Assembly (NCBI GenBank): GCA_003868215.1
Contig: QWDQ01000019.1
Location: 344,011 to 408,010, forward strand
DNA: 64,000 bases
Direction: 5' to 3'
Source: Pseudophaeomoniella oleicola
Lineage: Eukaryota; Ascomycota; Eurotiomycetes; Phaeomoniellales; Phaeomoniellaceae
The translations under genes were made by a program, and so were the position numbers. The notes beneath the pieces were generated by a model. That model did not search any database and was not told the origin of the DNA. It saw nothing but the letters and a program-made list of their open reading frames with translations. Below, piece after piece: positions 22,058-34,015 of this stretch (positions within the stretch are counted from its first letter, which is position 1; every line of letters starts with the position of its first letter).

Positions 22058-24014
22058 ATGGCAGACCTCGACGCAGAACTTCTAGCTCTCGCGGGGGATG
22101 AATCTTCCGCCGAGGAAGCATCCCCCCAACAACAATATAGATCGCCATCTCCTGAACAATCTCACCATCGTCGAAGTCCAACATCTCCAGACATGGGTCA
22201 AAAGGGCACCGCGCGCAGGCTGAAGAAGCCAGTGAGAAGGTCGCGCAGGCGTGATTCTGACGATGACGTGTATGTCCTCACTTTCACTGAATGGTTCTTT
22301 CACTAACGGGTTGTCCAGCTCCGCTGCTTCCTCTGCCAACGAGTCAGATTCAGCACCCATGTCAGAATCAGAATCCGAAGGTGGCACTCCCGCACCCGCA
22401 GAAGAAGGACCTATGTTCCCATACGACAAATATTATCAGTCAGCCAGAGATAAAGATGAGATTATGGCTCTCCCTGAAATCCAGCGTGAAGCAATCATAG
22501 CAGATCGTGCTGCCCAAGTAGAACGCCACCAACAAGACATGGCCTTGCGCCGACTTCTTGCTTCTCGCGAACGGGAAGAAGCTAGAGCAGCGGAGAAGAA
22601 GAAGCGCAAGGCTGGTGCGGCTGACCTTGAAGAGACTCAGCGCAAAAGCACCCGCCAGAGAACAACTATTGGTGGCCGACGGGCTGGAGAAGCCTCAAGC
22701 GCCATCGAAGCATACAAACGCCAACGTGAGGAGAAGGGCATCCGAGATGAGCAGCGTCGTCGGGAGGCCGCTGCCCGTGCTAAAGACAGGGCAGAGCGGG
22801 GAATTTCTCCTCAAGACGATTACGAGGATGCTGATGGAGATGGTGATAGCGAGGTTGAGTGGGATGATCCAAAGAGCAGACGTCGTTCTCCTAGTCCTCC
22901 CAAAGATGATCCGGTGGCCGAGCTTGTTGATATTCAACGTGCTAGAATCGGTCGGGATAATTTTGCCCAAGTCTGCTTCTATCCTGGGTTCGAAGACACC
23001 ATCACTAGTTGCTACACCCGGATCTGTATCGGTCCTGGTCCGAATGGTCAGAACAGCTATCGCCTTGCTAAAATTCTGGGGTTCACCAAAGGAAAACCAT
23101 ATGCTCTCCAGGGTCCAAACGGCCGGATGTTTGTCACTGACCAATGGGTGATAGCTGCACACGGCAAAGCTGAAAGAGCATGGCCATTTCTTGAATGCTC
23201 TAACTCTCCTTTCACAGAGGATGAGTGGAGGCGCTATCGTGTGGTTCTGGCCAACGAGAACATCAGCCTCCCAAAGAAGACCACAGTCAATAAGAAGCTC
23301 GCCGAAATAAACAAGCTGATCAATCACCATTTCACCGAAGCCGAGATAACAGAGAAAGTACGACGCCAACAATCTCTCGTCGATATGGTAAACCGTGTAC
23401 CCGAGCGCAAGGTTATTGAAGAACGTCGTCGTCAGGCCCGTGCAAGCGGTGATTTGGAAGCCGTCCAAGTGTGTGACGATGAGCTCAGAGCTCTAGTTCC
23501 CATGAAACTTGCTTGCAACTCTTCTCTTAATCCCCATCGCTCTGACCCGGTTTCTACTGGCAGTCCCAACAAGAAGCGTGAAGCAGAGCGCCTTGCCGAT
23601 ATCAATCGCCGAAACCAGCAGATCAACGCAGAAAATATTCGAAAAGCCCAACTTGCTGAGTCACGTGTCAAGAAGGTCCGTGCTGCACCAGCTGCTGGCA
23701 CTGGCACACCTACATCCTCACAGAAGAACGCTATTGCAGAAGACAACAATCTGAAGGTACCTACAGCGATTGATGATGACTTATTCGGCAGTGATATTTC
23801 CCGAACCGCGACGCCACTTGGTGGCAGGACCGCAAATGGTACACCTGACCCTAGGCTCTCAACTCCGGATGTTGCAAGTGTTCCTGTTCTGAAAATTGCA
23901 AGCCAAATAAATGGCGACTCCAAAAAGAAGACTCCATTTGGGCTGTTGAAGAAGAAGAATCGAGAAGAGGACATTCTTGCGAGCATGGATTTGGGTATTG
24001 ATATTGAGCTATGA
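22058..24014 (+). CDS. RTF1: RNA polymerase-associated protein RTF1 (PAF complex)
   Basis: Two exons, 22058-22269 and 22319-24014 (635 aa), split by a 49-nt GTATGT...CAG intron. It is a subunit of the PAF1 complex, which promotes transcription elongation and H2B ubiquitination. The Ser/Asp-rich N-terminus and a long Arg/Glu/Lys helical region (about 130-235, including the stretch before EDADGDGDSEVEW) lead to the Plus3 domain at about 270-405. That domain shows RIGRDNFAQVCFYPGFEDT, CYTRICIG, YRLAKILGF and PYALQGPNGR. The C-terminal helical part has ERLADINRRNQQINAENIRKAQ, a conserved RTF1 block. The start sits in GCCATGG. The gene is convergent with the mitochondrial L22 gene. Confidence 0.95.
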
Positions 24015-24517
24015 GATTATCGGCATATGGTTGGCATGCATAAAATGGAAGGTCTCGATCGGGATGATGTGTCGCAAGGCGTCCTTTCTGCGGATTGCGA
24101 TTCTTTGGGCAGGGGTTTCCTTATTTGTTTCGTTGTAAAATAGCACAGGGATTTGCAGGTGGACACCATGTGTGTAATGGGGGTAATGCTAGTGCAGTGT
24201 GGCCGCACCGCCGGCAGCGGGAGCAGAAAATGAGTTTGCTCGTGCTTTTCGATCGCTGAAGTAGCTCTCTATGAAATGGTGAAGAGGTCATTTCTAAAAC
24301 CTGTACAATTGTGAAAAAGATGTGCCGCTACGACGATTTCGAAGTCCTGTTCCCAGACAATGTACACTTGCGGAATCACGCTCGTATGTAGTAGTATATT
24401 CGTACAATTGTATTATGAAAACACACATATACATGACATGAATGTCCGTAACCTCCGCGATACTCTTATGCATTCCTGCCCACGCTCCGCACACGTCGAT
24501 TTTTTAGATAGGGGTTT
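24015..24517. other. Convergent 3' spacer, no gene
   Basis: 503 bp between the stop codons of RTF1 and the L22 gene, expected to hold both 3' UTRs. Nothing else is seen. Confidence 0.55.
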
Positions 24518-25606
24518 CTACCAGGTATAATACTGTCTCTGCGCATAGACCTTCTTATCGACCAACTGTCTCCAGTGGCCATCGCCGAGTCTTCTCTTTT
24601 GGTCTTTCGCTTCCTTGTCCGCCTTCTCTCTCGAACGCGTGCGCTCTTCCCTCAGCAGCACGCTGATACCCGTCGTCGGCGGCCGTAGGATGTTCGTGCG
24701 GCCCATGGCTCTGGGTTCCATTTCCATGCCGTACGCGCCGCGGTTGACCCAGGCTTCGGCGATGTAGATTGTGGTTTCCGGGGTGGCGATGGTGCGTTTC
24801 ACTTTGAGGGTGGGGTTGTGGGTTGGGGAGAGGGGGAGGATGGAGGTGTCGGTTGTCATCACTTCGGATGGGTCTTTGATTTCGGTGTCTTTGGGGTCGG
24901 GGAGGGAGGCTGGTAGGGAGCCCAAGCCCATGCCTTTTGCTACGATGGCTTCGTTACGCGCTTGGATCAAGTGGGCGCGAACGTCTTGGGCGACCTTCTT
25001 CTTGCTGAAACGCATCTGGAGGATCGCTTCATCGATGGTTTTGCCGGCAATTTGGCGAGCTAGCGGAGCGAGCTTCTTAATTGAAGTCTTGAAGAAGACT
25101 GATTTACAGAGGTGGAATCGTTCTGTCTGGAGGATCTGCTCGGCCCTAGTGAGACGGCCACGTTTTTGTAGAGAGCGAACGAGCATTTTACGCTGCCACA
25201 AGGCGCGTGCTCGGGGACGAGGATCGAGGACATGGGCCAGAGTTTCTGGGTTACGTGGGATCTCTGGTTCTATCACGGGCTCTTTCTCCTGTTCTACTTC
25301 TGCTGGCTTCGGTGTTGTGGTTGTGGTGATTGGGTTGGCGAAGAGAGAAGTAGACGCCAGACCACCTCTCTGCGGCGCACGTTCGAGCCTCTCTTGCCTT
25401 TCTTTCTCGGCCCTCTCTGCCTCAAGGTCGGCCCTGCTTTTCTTCTTGTTTGTGGAGTTTGCCGGTCTACCTGAACTTCCAGGTCCGGAGGCTCCTTTGG
25501 ATTTGCTTGCCGCATCAGGGGGATTATGCAGGCCCGGAATTTTGAAGCAAACACAAGAAGCGTGGAAGGAACGCTTCTGGCCAATTGACAGGCCCTGCAG
25601 TCGCAT
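24518..25606 (-). CDS. MRPL22: Mitochondrial large-subunit ribosomal protein uL22m
   Basis: 362 aa as drawn from the ATG at 25606. Structural protein of the mitochondrial 54S/large subunit, lining the exit tunnel. The N-terminus MRLQGLSIGQKRSFHAS reads as a mitochondrial presequence. A low-complexity, charged region follows. The uL22 fold begins near ERFHLCKSVFFKTSIKKLAPLARQI and continues through AILQMRFSKKKVAQDVRAHL, then the beta-hairpin and AEAWVNRGAYG. A fungal insert separates the two halves. Alternative start: a 15-nt upstream exon (25715-25701, M-L-R-A-V) spliced by a 106-nt GTAAAA...CAG intron to 25594, giving 363 aa. Both keep a presequence-like terminus. It is divergent from PRP24. 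Confidence 0.88.
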   Translation of the reverse strand: MRLQGLSIGQKRSFHASCVCFKIPGLHNPPDAASKSKGASGPGSSGRPANSTNKKKSRADLEAERAEKERQERLERAPQRGGLASTSLFANPITTTTTPKPAEVEQEKEPVIEPEIPRNPETLAHVLDPRPRARALWQRKMLVRSLQKRGRLTRAEQILQTERFHLCKSVFFKTSIKKLAPLARQIAGKTIDEAILQMRFSKKKVAQDVRAHLIQARNEAIVAKGMGLGSLPASLPDPKDTEIKDPSEVMTTDTSILPLSPTHNPTLKVKRTIATPETTIYIAEAWVNRGAYGMEMEPRAMGRTNILRPPTTGISVLLREERTRSREKADKEAKDQKRRLGDGHWRQLVDKKVYAQRQYYTW

Positions 25607-25715
25607 ACCTAGTTCAGCCAGGTTTGAGGAGTAGTTGAGTGCGGTGCGAGCTGTGATACGGTCAGTGAAATTGTCGTGGATAGAGAGGAGCGACTTTTAC
25701 CACTGCTCGCAACAT

Positions 25716-26502
25716 GATTTGATGCCATTGGACACCGACAACGTTGTTGCCGCCGACAAGATCCCACTCAACTCCCAACTCTGCAACTACACAATAAAAT
25801 TTCGACAATGGAATCGAATTGGCCAGGAGGCTTTCCCTGCTCTTCATCAGCCTGTTGATGGGAAATGGAGACAGTAGAAATATCAAAGCTCACCTTGAGA
25901 TCTGGGTTCAGTTGGGCCACCGTAGTTTGGAGGGATTTCACTATACCAAATGAGGCAGCTGTTGACTTCTAGGCCATAACCCTTGGAGAGAACGTACGTA
26001 GCTGAGTTACGGTTATTGATGTAAAATCCAGGGTCCGCGTTCGGTTATGATCGCCGACTAATTACTTAATTACCTAACATGTGGAAGAGCGAGATCTAGG
26101 CTGGTCGTCGCCCGGAACGCCCGTAAAAGCTTCCCAAAACTTCCCATAGAACGTACACATTGGGTACGTTATCGCACCACGTCCGCCTGGCAGGCTGATA
26201 CCTTCGGATCCTGCTTCCCATCGTCTGCCGTGTTTACTGCACGGCCATATCTTGCTTACGTCGGCAGCGAGCATACCTGGAGGACTTTGGCGATTGCGAC
26301 CTTGACTGATAATTCTTGGTCGCAGCTCATTTGAGGCATCCAAAGCGACCTTGAAAAAGTCGCGGGTAACCTGTTGCGCGCTCAGAGGATGGGTGCGATG
26401 CTATTGGAATTCATCAGAGGTTTCGAAGTCAACGTCGGAGTTCTTAAAGTGAAAGACATAAACGCACTGGCTGCTGGAGAATAGTGCTCTGTTCGTGTCG
26501 AG
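25716..26502. other. Divergent promoter region of L22m and PRP24
   Basis: About 790 bp with no recognised gene. An 89-codon minus-strand frame at 26074-26343 has no visible domain. Confidence 0.45.
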
Positions 26503-29500
26503 ATGGACATCAACTCTCTTCTGTCGCCGACCGGCGCATCACAACCAAAGCAGTCGCCGCCATTATCGTCTCCAGCTAAAGTCAGACGCACCAATACAGG
26601 ATCGTCGCAGCCTATTACCTCGTCACCATTGACTCAGTCGACGCTTCCACCGCCAAGTCTTCCTCAGCACGTCTTTCAGGCGAAGCCTTCAGCTTCTCGT
26701 GCCTCTCCTGGTCGGAGTCCTACAATAGGCTCAAACAACGTCACACCTTTGAGTGAAGTACCGACATTGTCAAGAATGTCATCAACTCCAAGCATGGACA
26801 CACTTGCAGACTTAGCTTCTATGCAAAACCATCAGCCTCCAAGAAGCACGGCACCAATACTCCGGCGTAACACAGACTCCTTCGGCAGTCAAGGCTCGCC
26901 ATCGACTATATATCCCACCGTTCAGACAGGTCATCTAACACCACGTCCATCGATCGATTTCGCTATGAACGATGCTCCGAAGTCAATTCTACGTACTGAC
27001 TACTCCACTACATCTCTATCTCCTGCTCGTCAGGAAAGAGCAGCAGAGTTGTCGATCATTCTACAGGAGAATCCACACGCATACGAATCTCATTCTGAGC
27101 TAGTAAAGCTCCTGCACGACGGGTTCATGGACCACGTCTATCCTCCGGACTCACCAAATGCAAATGGTGATCCACATGCTTATGACCTGCTTCCTGATCT
27201 TCGTGCAGCAAGGGACAGCATGTGCAAATTGTTTGCTATGGGAGAGGACTTGTGGGCGGAATGGATTCAAGACGAAAGTATGCTTGCCAGAACAGTCGAA
27301 GAGCGCTTGAGCGTGATGGAGAAATGTTCTAAGGCGACGGAAGAGGAGTATGGCAGCACAAGGCTCTGGACAACGTTCGGAGACTGGGTTCTGTATTCCT
27401 ACAACCTTGTGCAAGGATTGTCATCACCAGGCAGCGCCTCGGACCTTTCCGAAGAAGACCGTTTGGTCGGCAAGGAGGTCTTCACGTGGCAGCTGATTCT
27501 GGATACTTGGTCAAGGGGATCTCAGGAGACCGTATGGCGGATTAATGATAGCCATTTGGTGTGGAATCGATACATCGATATTGTCCTACAGGACTTGTCA
27601 CGTGCGCCCACCCCCGAGGGCATTGCTCGAGTGAAGGAAATCTTCACCAAACGTCTTCAAATGCCTCACGCTGAATGGGATTCGACTTTTCAGATCTTTT
27701 CCAACTTTATCTCGTCATATCTGAACGACCAATACGAATCTGTAATGGTCTCCACAACTCAGAATTCCATTGACGCAAAAGCGACGCTATCCCAGCGTGA
27801 ACAGTTCGAGTTCGACTTAGCCAAAGCGCAGCAAACCGGCGACAAGGCCACGGAGTATGCTATCTGGACACAGTACCTTGAATGGGATTCCACAATTGCC
27901 AAAGGAAAGTTTACCTCCTTCGATCTAACTAATGCCCTCTATGAGCGTGCAGAGCTTAGGTTTCCAGGGATCAACGACTTATGGGAGGAGCACATTACCT
28001 TCGTCCTCGAAGCGAAACATTCTGCACTATCACTCATGGCTCGTGCAACGCGTCACTGTCCTTGGTCAGGTTCACTGTGGTCGCAGTATCTGCTTGCTTC
28101 GGAGAGAGAAGGACAACCATTTTCTGAGACCGAAGAGATCAAGCACAAAGCAACTAACACCGGGTTATTGGACGTTGGTGGAATGGAGGACGTTCTAAAA
28201 GTTCATACTGCCTGGTGCAATTTTCTACGGAGAAGAGCTTTTGCAGTTGGTGCTCTGGATGAGGACCTCGATGTTGCCGAAATGGGCATACGATCTTCGA
28301 TTGAGACTATACAAGAGCTAGGACTGCAGAAATACGGCAAGGACTACAAAGGTGATCCTTTCTCCCGCCTTGAGAGAATCTATGCCAGGTTTTTAAGCGA
28401 AAGCGGTAGCTGGGACAGCGCACGTGAGACTTTCCGCGGCCTCGTCAAAAATAGAGGTTCAAGCTGGGAATTCTGGATTAGATGGTATTCATGGGAGATG
28501 ATGTGTTGGGCAAAATTCATACAGGGAGAGAACGCACCCGTCGATGAATCAAGACGGACGTCACCGCCTCACTATGCCACTGCTGTACTCAGACAGGGAA
28601 TGGAGCGTTCAGATGTGGACTGGCCAGAGAAATTGTTGCAAGCATTCATCGAACATTGCGAAGATCATGAGGACGCCGAGACTCTGCAGCAAGCCACTGC
28701 ACACGCGAGAGTCGTACAGAGAAAGATCTCGAAAAGGAGGATGAAAGAAGCAGCGCAAGCGACGACAGCTGAAGTTTCATTGGGCTCAGAAGTAGGTCCA
28801 AATCCGTTACAGCACCCAGAGTCCACACCAAATGGAGCGCATATTGGTAAACGTAAACGCGAGGACGATCTCCAAGTGCCTGATGAACCAAGCAAGAAGA
28901 CAAGACCTGATGAACCAGAAGTTCCCATGTTTCAACCAGCGGATGGGCCGGACAAACAGTTGAAGAGAGACCGGGAGAACTCAACGATCCTCGTAGAGAA
29001 TTTACCGGGTGACGTTACTGAGACAAAGGTCCGCAAATTCTTCCGCGCTTGTGGTGGCATTAATTCCTTGAAGATCTTGCGCAACAGTGCAAGTGAGGCA
29101 TCCGCTGTGGTCGAATTTGATGAATATGAAGCGGCTTTGGCGGCTCAAACTCGAGATCAGAAAGACTTCGATGGACACACCGTTACGGTCCAACTTGGTA
29201 GCGGGGCAACAGTCTTCGTCTCAAACTTTCCACCCACTGCAGACGAAGCCTATATCAGGGATCTTTTCGACAAGTATGGTGAGATCATCGATATCCGCTT
29301 TCCTTCATTGAAATACAACACGCATCGCCGTTTCTGCTACGTCCAGTTCAGACTGAACTCGCAAGCCCAAGCTGCTACAGATCTAGACGGCAGCAGTATT
29401 GGGGACAGTCTGAAACTTGTTGCAAAAATATCGAATCCGCTCAACAAGCAGGACCGCACGGGCCCGCTTGAAGAGGGTCGGGAAGTTTATGTTCGCAATA

Positions 29501-30436
29501 TTGATTGGAGTCTGTCGGAAGATGATCTTGGCTTGATGTTCAAGAAGTACGGTACTGCAGAATCCGTGCGCATTCCTCGCGGTGTCGGCGGCAAAAGCAA
29601 AGGGTTTGGCTACATTGTTTTCTCTTCAAAGGTACAGTACTCATCCTTGATTTCATTGGTAATTTTCTAACTCATAGTAGGAAGAAGCAGATGCAGCCCT
29701 TGAGATGCACCAGAAGCTTATCAATAACCGACAAATCCACGTAGAGATTTCGAGCAAAACGGGACCCAAACGGCAAGCCACTAGTATCATCAACCGCGTC
29801 GACAGGACCAAGTCGCCTTCAGTTGAACAGAACGGTCGTGGAGCTGTCGCATCTCCGTCGTCATCGACGAGTGTGCCAGAAGGTGGAGCTCCAGATGGGG
29901 ATCGACGAGCAAGGACGTTGGGGCTCATGAACATTCCCGATACAGTCAATGATAGTCGCATACGTTCAATCGTAGAGCCCTACGGTTCTTTGGTTAAAAT
30001 CGTTCTTCGCCCAGATCATCAAGGAGCAATCGTCGAGTATCTCCACGTTGGCGATGCTGGCAAGGCTTCCCTCGGCCTGGAAGGTTACGAGATCACCAGC
30101 GGCAGGAAGATTCATGTTGGCACAGTCCCGGAAATGCTGAAGCAATCTGCCGACAGGAAAACGGACAAGATTCAGGTCGGGAAGCAGAAGGAGAGTGAGA
30201 AGACAACAGCCGCGGCAAGTTTCATCAATAGCGGCCCGATCAAACGGCCAGGTCAAGGAGGAAAAAGAGGTGGTTTGGGAGCAAAACGTGGCGGACTCCT
30301 TGGATCTCTCTCAGCGAGACCGGTGGCGTTGACCAATGGGGCACATGCTGCAACAGCACCTACTGCTGATGGCGAAGGACGAAATGAGAGTGGGAAGAGT
30401 AATGCCGATTTTCGGGCATTGCTTGAAAAGAAGTAA
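26503..30436 (+). CDS. PRP24: Prp24/SART3-like U6 snRNP assembly factor
   Basis: Two exons, 26503-29631 and 29681-30436 (1294 aa). The 49-nt intron cuts inside RRM3. Prp24 anneals U6 with U4 snRNA and recycles U6 in the nucleus. The Ser/Pro-rich N-terminus precedes a long run of HAT-type helical repeats (about 180-750), with Trp/Tyr-rich units such as RLWTTFGDWVLY, LWSQYLLASE and FWIRWYSWEM. This makes it SART3-like rather than like the short yeast protein. RRMs follow: RRM1 at about 826-898 (ILVENLPGDV), RRM2 at about 902-975 (VFVSNFPPTA, RFCYVQF), RRM3 at about 995-1070 (VYVRNIDWSL, GFGYIVF) and a fourth divergent one at about 1120-1190 (LGLMNIPDTV). The basic C-terminus ends in DFRALLEKK, resembling the SNF/Lsm-contact motif at Prp24 C-termini. 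The acceptor is a tandem TAGTAG (see findings). Confidence 0.93.
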
Positions 30437-31257
30437 TATCATCTAATAGCTGATCCTGTCCGAAAAGGCCTCCTATGAATACCTCAAATCGTGGCGGATG
30501 CTAGGCAAGTTTACGTCTATCAATTGCTTCGACACAAGCATCAAGACATAGTAGCTCTTACAAGTACAAGCGGAATAATTAGAAACCATGTGCTGCAAAG
30601 CGAATGGACAGAGTCTTAGATTTCTTTCACGGCGTTGTGTCCCAGCTGACAGATGTACCGTAGTAGAGACAATATGTTAATACTAATTACCCAAGAGGAT
30701 CGCACTAGTATCATGCAACTATGCCAGTATCCTTGTCCTTGTTCTTGTTCTTGTCAATCCTCACAAGGAGGCGATGGATGTTTATTCCGTGCCTAGAAGA
30801 CGCTTACCTTTACACTCCTGCCTAGCACTGATTACATAGGTACCTAGTAATACACTTGCTTACCTTACCTTGCAGTACTTACTCCGTACACTTACTACGT
30901 ACTTACCATAACTTCTCCGCTTCTCCAAGCTTGTTGTATCCCCTCGCACCGCAGCCAACCAGACAACATTGACCGGAAGGACAATCGTAGTGCCAGTTGC
31001 ATTGGATTCATACTCGACGTGCGACAATCATATAATTGACATTGGCAACTCAGCCTGAGTGTGCCCTCTGTGCCTGTTCACGACCGCAAGGCAGCCGCTT
31101 CTGCCACCTTGCGACCCCCGAAATCGAAGTGTCGGTCACCGCCTCCCCTACCTGCGATAAGTTCAGCGCGACAGACTGCGAATGATCTCTTTTCCATCAC
31201 TTCAGAAGTCGAGGGTTTAAAGACATATCTAGGCTGTAAGGCCACCGTCCAGCCAAC
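30437..31257. other. Intergenic, no gene seen
   Basis: 821 bp. Contains TACCTAG and ACTACGTAC motif copies around 30838-30905 like those in the left part of the window. The rest is the PRP24 3' UTR and the promoter of the tetraspan gene. Confidence 0.5.
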
Positions 31258-32089
31258 ATGTCAGGATTCAGCTTTGGTGGCTCAGATGGCAACTATACGG
31301 GCATATTGACGAGGAGCATTGTCTTCACGTTCTCCATGGTAGCCTTTCTCGGAGGTATGAAAACATCTCAAATTGGCGCACTGATGGGAGCGAAGTGAGT
31401 CCAAGGGGAACTAACAGTATATGCGCAGCCTTCGGGATGTCTCTCGCATCAAATATAATACCAAATTGGATAAGCTTCACTTCAACTACTGTATGATTCC
31501 CAGTATACAGACCTCTTTTTGCGTGCCAGAAGTACTGACGAAGCGTCAAGGACTCGGGCAGCCAGTTGCATTACACATATGGTCTCCATCAGCGCTGTTC
31601 CTCGACGACTCAGTCATGTGTGAGCTTCCCTCAATACGAAGATTGCCTTGACAACGAACGATATTTCTGTTCTATGTGGAGGACCGTGGCCTTCCTGATG
31701 TCCTTTGCGATCGTTGTGGAAGGAATGACGATAGCTGCATACCTGGTGCTTCTTTTTGGCGGCAAACAAAAAAGAGAAGCAGGGTGGCCAGTCCTATGCG
31801 GCATGGTCATCGTATCTGCAGTTGTACAAGCAGGTAGTATGAGTCTGATTGTAAGTCAAGGCCACCCTTCCGAGCCCACGTTGATTAACATATCTTGTTA
31901 CCGCAGGCCTATCTATTCGACTACGATGAGCGCTTCTTCCCAGGCTGGAAATTGGATAATTCCTGGTTATTGTGCACAGTGAGCTGGGCGATACAGATTT
32001 TCTGCGCCGTAGCTATCGCGAGCGCTGCTGTCTTCTTGCCAACCGAAGGTGGCTACGAACTTATTCCAGACCCCGTCTTTTCAAGATGA
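31258..32089 (+). CDS. Tetraspan (claudin/SUR7-like layout) membrane protein
   Basis: Four exons: 31258-31354, 31429-31490, 31566-31850 and 31907-32089 (208 aa). The introns are 74, 75 and 56 nt. The assembled protein has four hydrophobic helices: SIVFTFSMVAFLGAFGMSLA, TVAFLMSFAIVVEGMTIAAY, VLCGMVIVSAVVQAGSMSLI and VSWAIQIFCAVAIASAAVF. The first extracellular loop is Cys-containing (GLHQRCSS, QSCVSFPQYEDC, YFCSMW), as in claudin-like and SUR7-like fungal proteins. The last exon's C-terminal tail is short. Function is not known. Eisosome or cell-cortex localisation is only a guess from the layout. The third exon uses the second of two AGs 4 nt apart, since the first shifts frame and terminates quickly. 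Confidence 0.75.
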
Positions 32090-32932
32090 ATAAGAGGCAG
32101 ACAATATAACGGACGGTCGATTTCGAGACGGTGATCACATAAGCTTCTCTCTATCGTGACATTGTTTTTCACTGTCCTGTCAGCAGTCTACCAATGGAAG
32201 CTACAACCATCGAGAATGATGCTAGCGCATTCAAGATGGAATGTCTTCGCAGTGTTGATTATCTCTCTGACACTCCTTCACATCGTCAATTTTCGGGCTA
32301 TTATCAGATACCACGATATTGAATTGGGCGTTCGGCAATGCATTGGTCCAAGGAGTTTATGACTGAATCTAATCGATTTACTCAGCCACCTGCAGGCATT
32401 TTTTTGGCGGGAAATCATGTACATCTAAAGTCTGCAGGCATCATGTTTTATTTCTGCTCTTCAAAGAACCCATTTAGGCAGCCTTATCGTATGCTCTATG
32501 TTTATAGTATCTTTATCCCTCTACCTTAGCTACGTTGGGGTAAGTTGGCCTGGCCGAATCTCACAGCGGAAATACAAAGAGGCTGTGACAAGACTTCGAT
32601 TCGAGCATTTGGATCAGTATGTAGTTGGCATCCAGACCTATTTCCCATGCCTTAATTCTCGACCACTGCCCGGCACATTCGAGTGGAGTTTAGTGGCAAA
32701 CTTGTGGGGAGAGAGCTCCGCGATTCTTGTCTGGAATAGTTCACGATAAATTATTATTTAATCATCTCAATTCCGGTATCCTCATGAGATCTCAGCTAGC
32801 ATAAACCTAATTCCATGTTGGCAAGGTCCTAAAGGATTTTGCTTCATGAAAGCAGTCTCACACAATTCTCCTGTACCAGTTTGACGACCGGAACAGCTTC
32901 TACGGCGATAAATCAGCCCTCTTACGCTCACC
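32090..32932. other. Intergenic, no convincing gene
   Basis: 843 bp. Open frames on the plus strand (32156-32749) are short, discontinuous and without domains. The right end is the promoter and leader of RRP4. Confidence 0.45.
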
Positions 32933-34015
32933 ATGGGCCTCACCATTCTCCCTCCCTCTCCAGACTTCCCCTCATATCCCACCCACTCTGCCTCGTCATC
33001 ACCAGGTCTAGAGTCAGAAGATGAAAACGACCGCCCGTCAAAGCGTGCCCGTCTTGACGCCTCCCAGCTGGTCACACCGGGCGAGACGATCACGAGCGAG
33101 ACGACCTGGATGCGCGGCCACGGCACATACACAACCGAATCCTCACCGTCGATCCTGGCAACCCTTGCGGGCACGTTACTGCGCACCAACAAATTGCTCA
33201 GCGTGACGCCTCTACGGGCGCGGTACATTCCGTCGATCGGTGACCTTGTGATCGGCCGCATAGTCGAGGTACAGAGTCGCCGGTGGAAGGTTGACATCTC
33301 GGCCCCGCTGCTGGCGCAGCTGCCGCTCTCCTCGATCAATTTGCCGGGTGGCGTGCTTCGTCGGCGAACAACGGCGGACGAGTTGCAGATGCGTGCCTAC
33401 TTCAACGAGGGGGAGCTTGTGCTCGCGGAGGTGCAGAGCGTGGGCCAGAGCGACGGCACGGCGATGTTACACACGAGATCTCTCAAGTACGGCAAACTAC
33501 GGAATGGGATGTTCATAGTCGTGACAGGCGCATCAGGTGGGCCCGGCGTGGTGCGCGGGAAACGCCAGGCATTCACACTATCTACAGCCGCCGGCGGCGG
33601 AGACGTCGACATCGTCCTAGGCGTCAACGGATTCTGCTGGATATCAGCTCACGTCGAACCCGAAACCTCCACCACGAACACGAACACGACAGAAGAAAAA
33701 GAAAAATTCGGCCGCCAACAAAACGTCAGCATCACCTCCCTCGAAGAAACCGTAAGCACGTCGATCTACTCCTCGCAGAACGACGAGGTCAGCATGCAGA
33801 CGCGCCGCGAAGTCGTTCGGCTGGCCGGCGTGGTCAGGGCGTTGGCGGACGGTGGCGTGAGGGTTGACGAGGAGACGGTCAAGAAGGGGTATGAGGCGGC
33901 GTTGGAGGTGGATGTTGACAGCATGACGGATGAAGGTGATACGATGGGTGGGGGGATCTATTTGGGTGGTGAAGTTGGGAGGAGGGTTGTTGGAGGGGTT
34001 GTGGGGGATCTGTAG
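32933..34015 (+). CDS. RRP4: Exosome complex component RRP4
   Basis: Single exon, 360 aa. Non-catalytic cap subunit of the RNA exosome, binding RNA at the entry pore. The Ser-rich N-terminus includes RPSKRARLD. The N-terminal barrel has [21 protein letters not shown], a strongly conserved Rrp4 block. The S1 domain (about 95-175) starts at [23 protein letters not shown]. After it comes the KH-like part with [10 protein letters not shown] species-specific Thr/Asn/Glu insertion sits between the KH strands. The coding GC content is visibly higher than in its neighbours. It is convergent with the chitin synthase activator gene. Confidence 0.95.
   Translation: MGLTILPPSPDFPSYPTHSASSSPGLESEDENDRPSKRARLDASQLVTPGETITSETTWMRGHGTYTTESSPSILATLAGTLLRTNKLLSVTPLRARYIPSIGDLVIGRIVEVQSRRWKVDISAPLLAQLPLSSINLPGGVLRRRTTADELQMRAYFNEGELVLAEVQSVGQSDGTAMLHTRSLKYGKLRNGMFIVVTGASGGPGVVRGKRQAFTLSTAAGGGDVDIVLGVNGFCWISAHVEPETSTTNTNTTEEKEKFGRQQNVSITSLEETVSTSIYSSQNDEVSMQTRREVVRLAGVVRALADGGVRVDEETVKKGYEAALEVDVDSMTDEGDTMGGGIYLGGEVGRRVVGGVVGDL

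Noticed and set aside
32156-32749. Possible gene between the tetraspan gene and RRP4
   Set aside because: Short disconnected frames, no frame-compatible chain of splice sites and no recognised domain.
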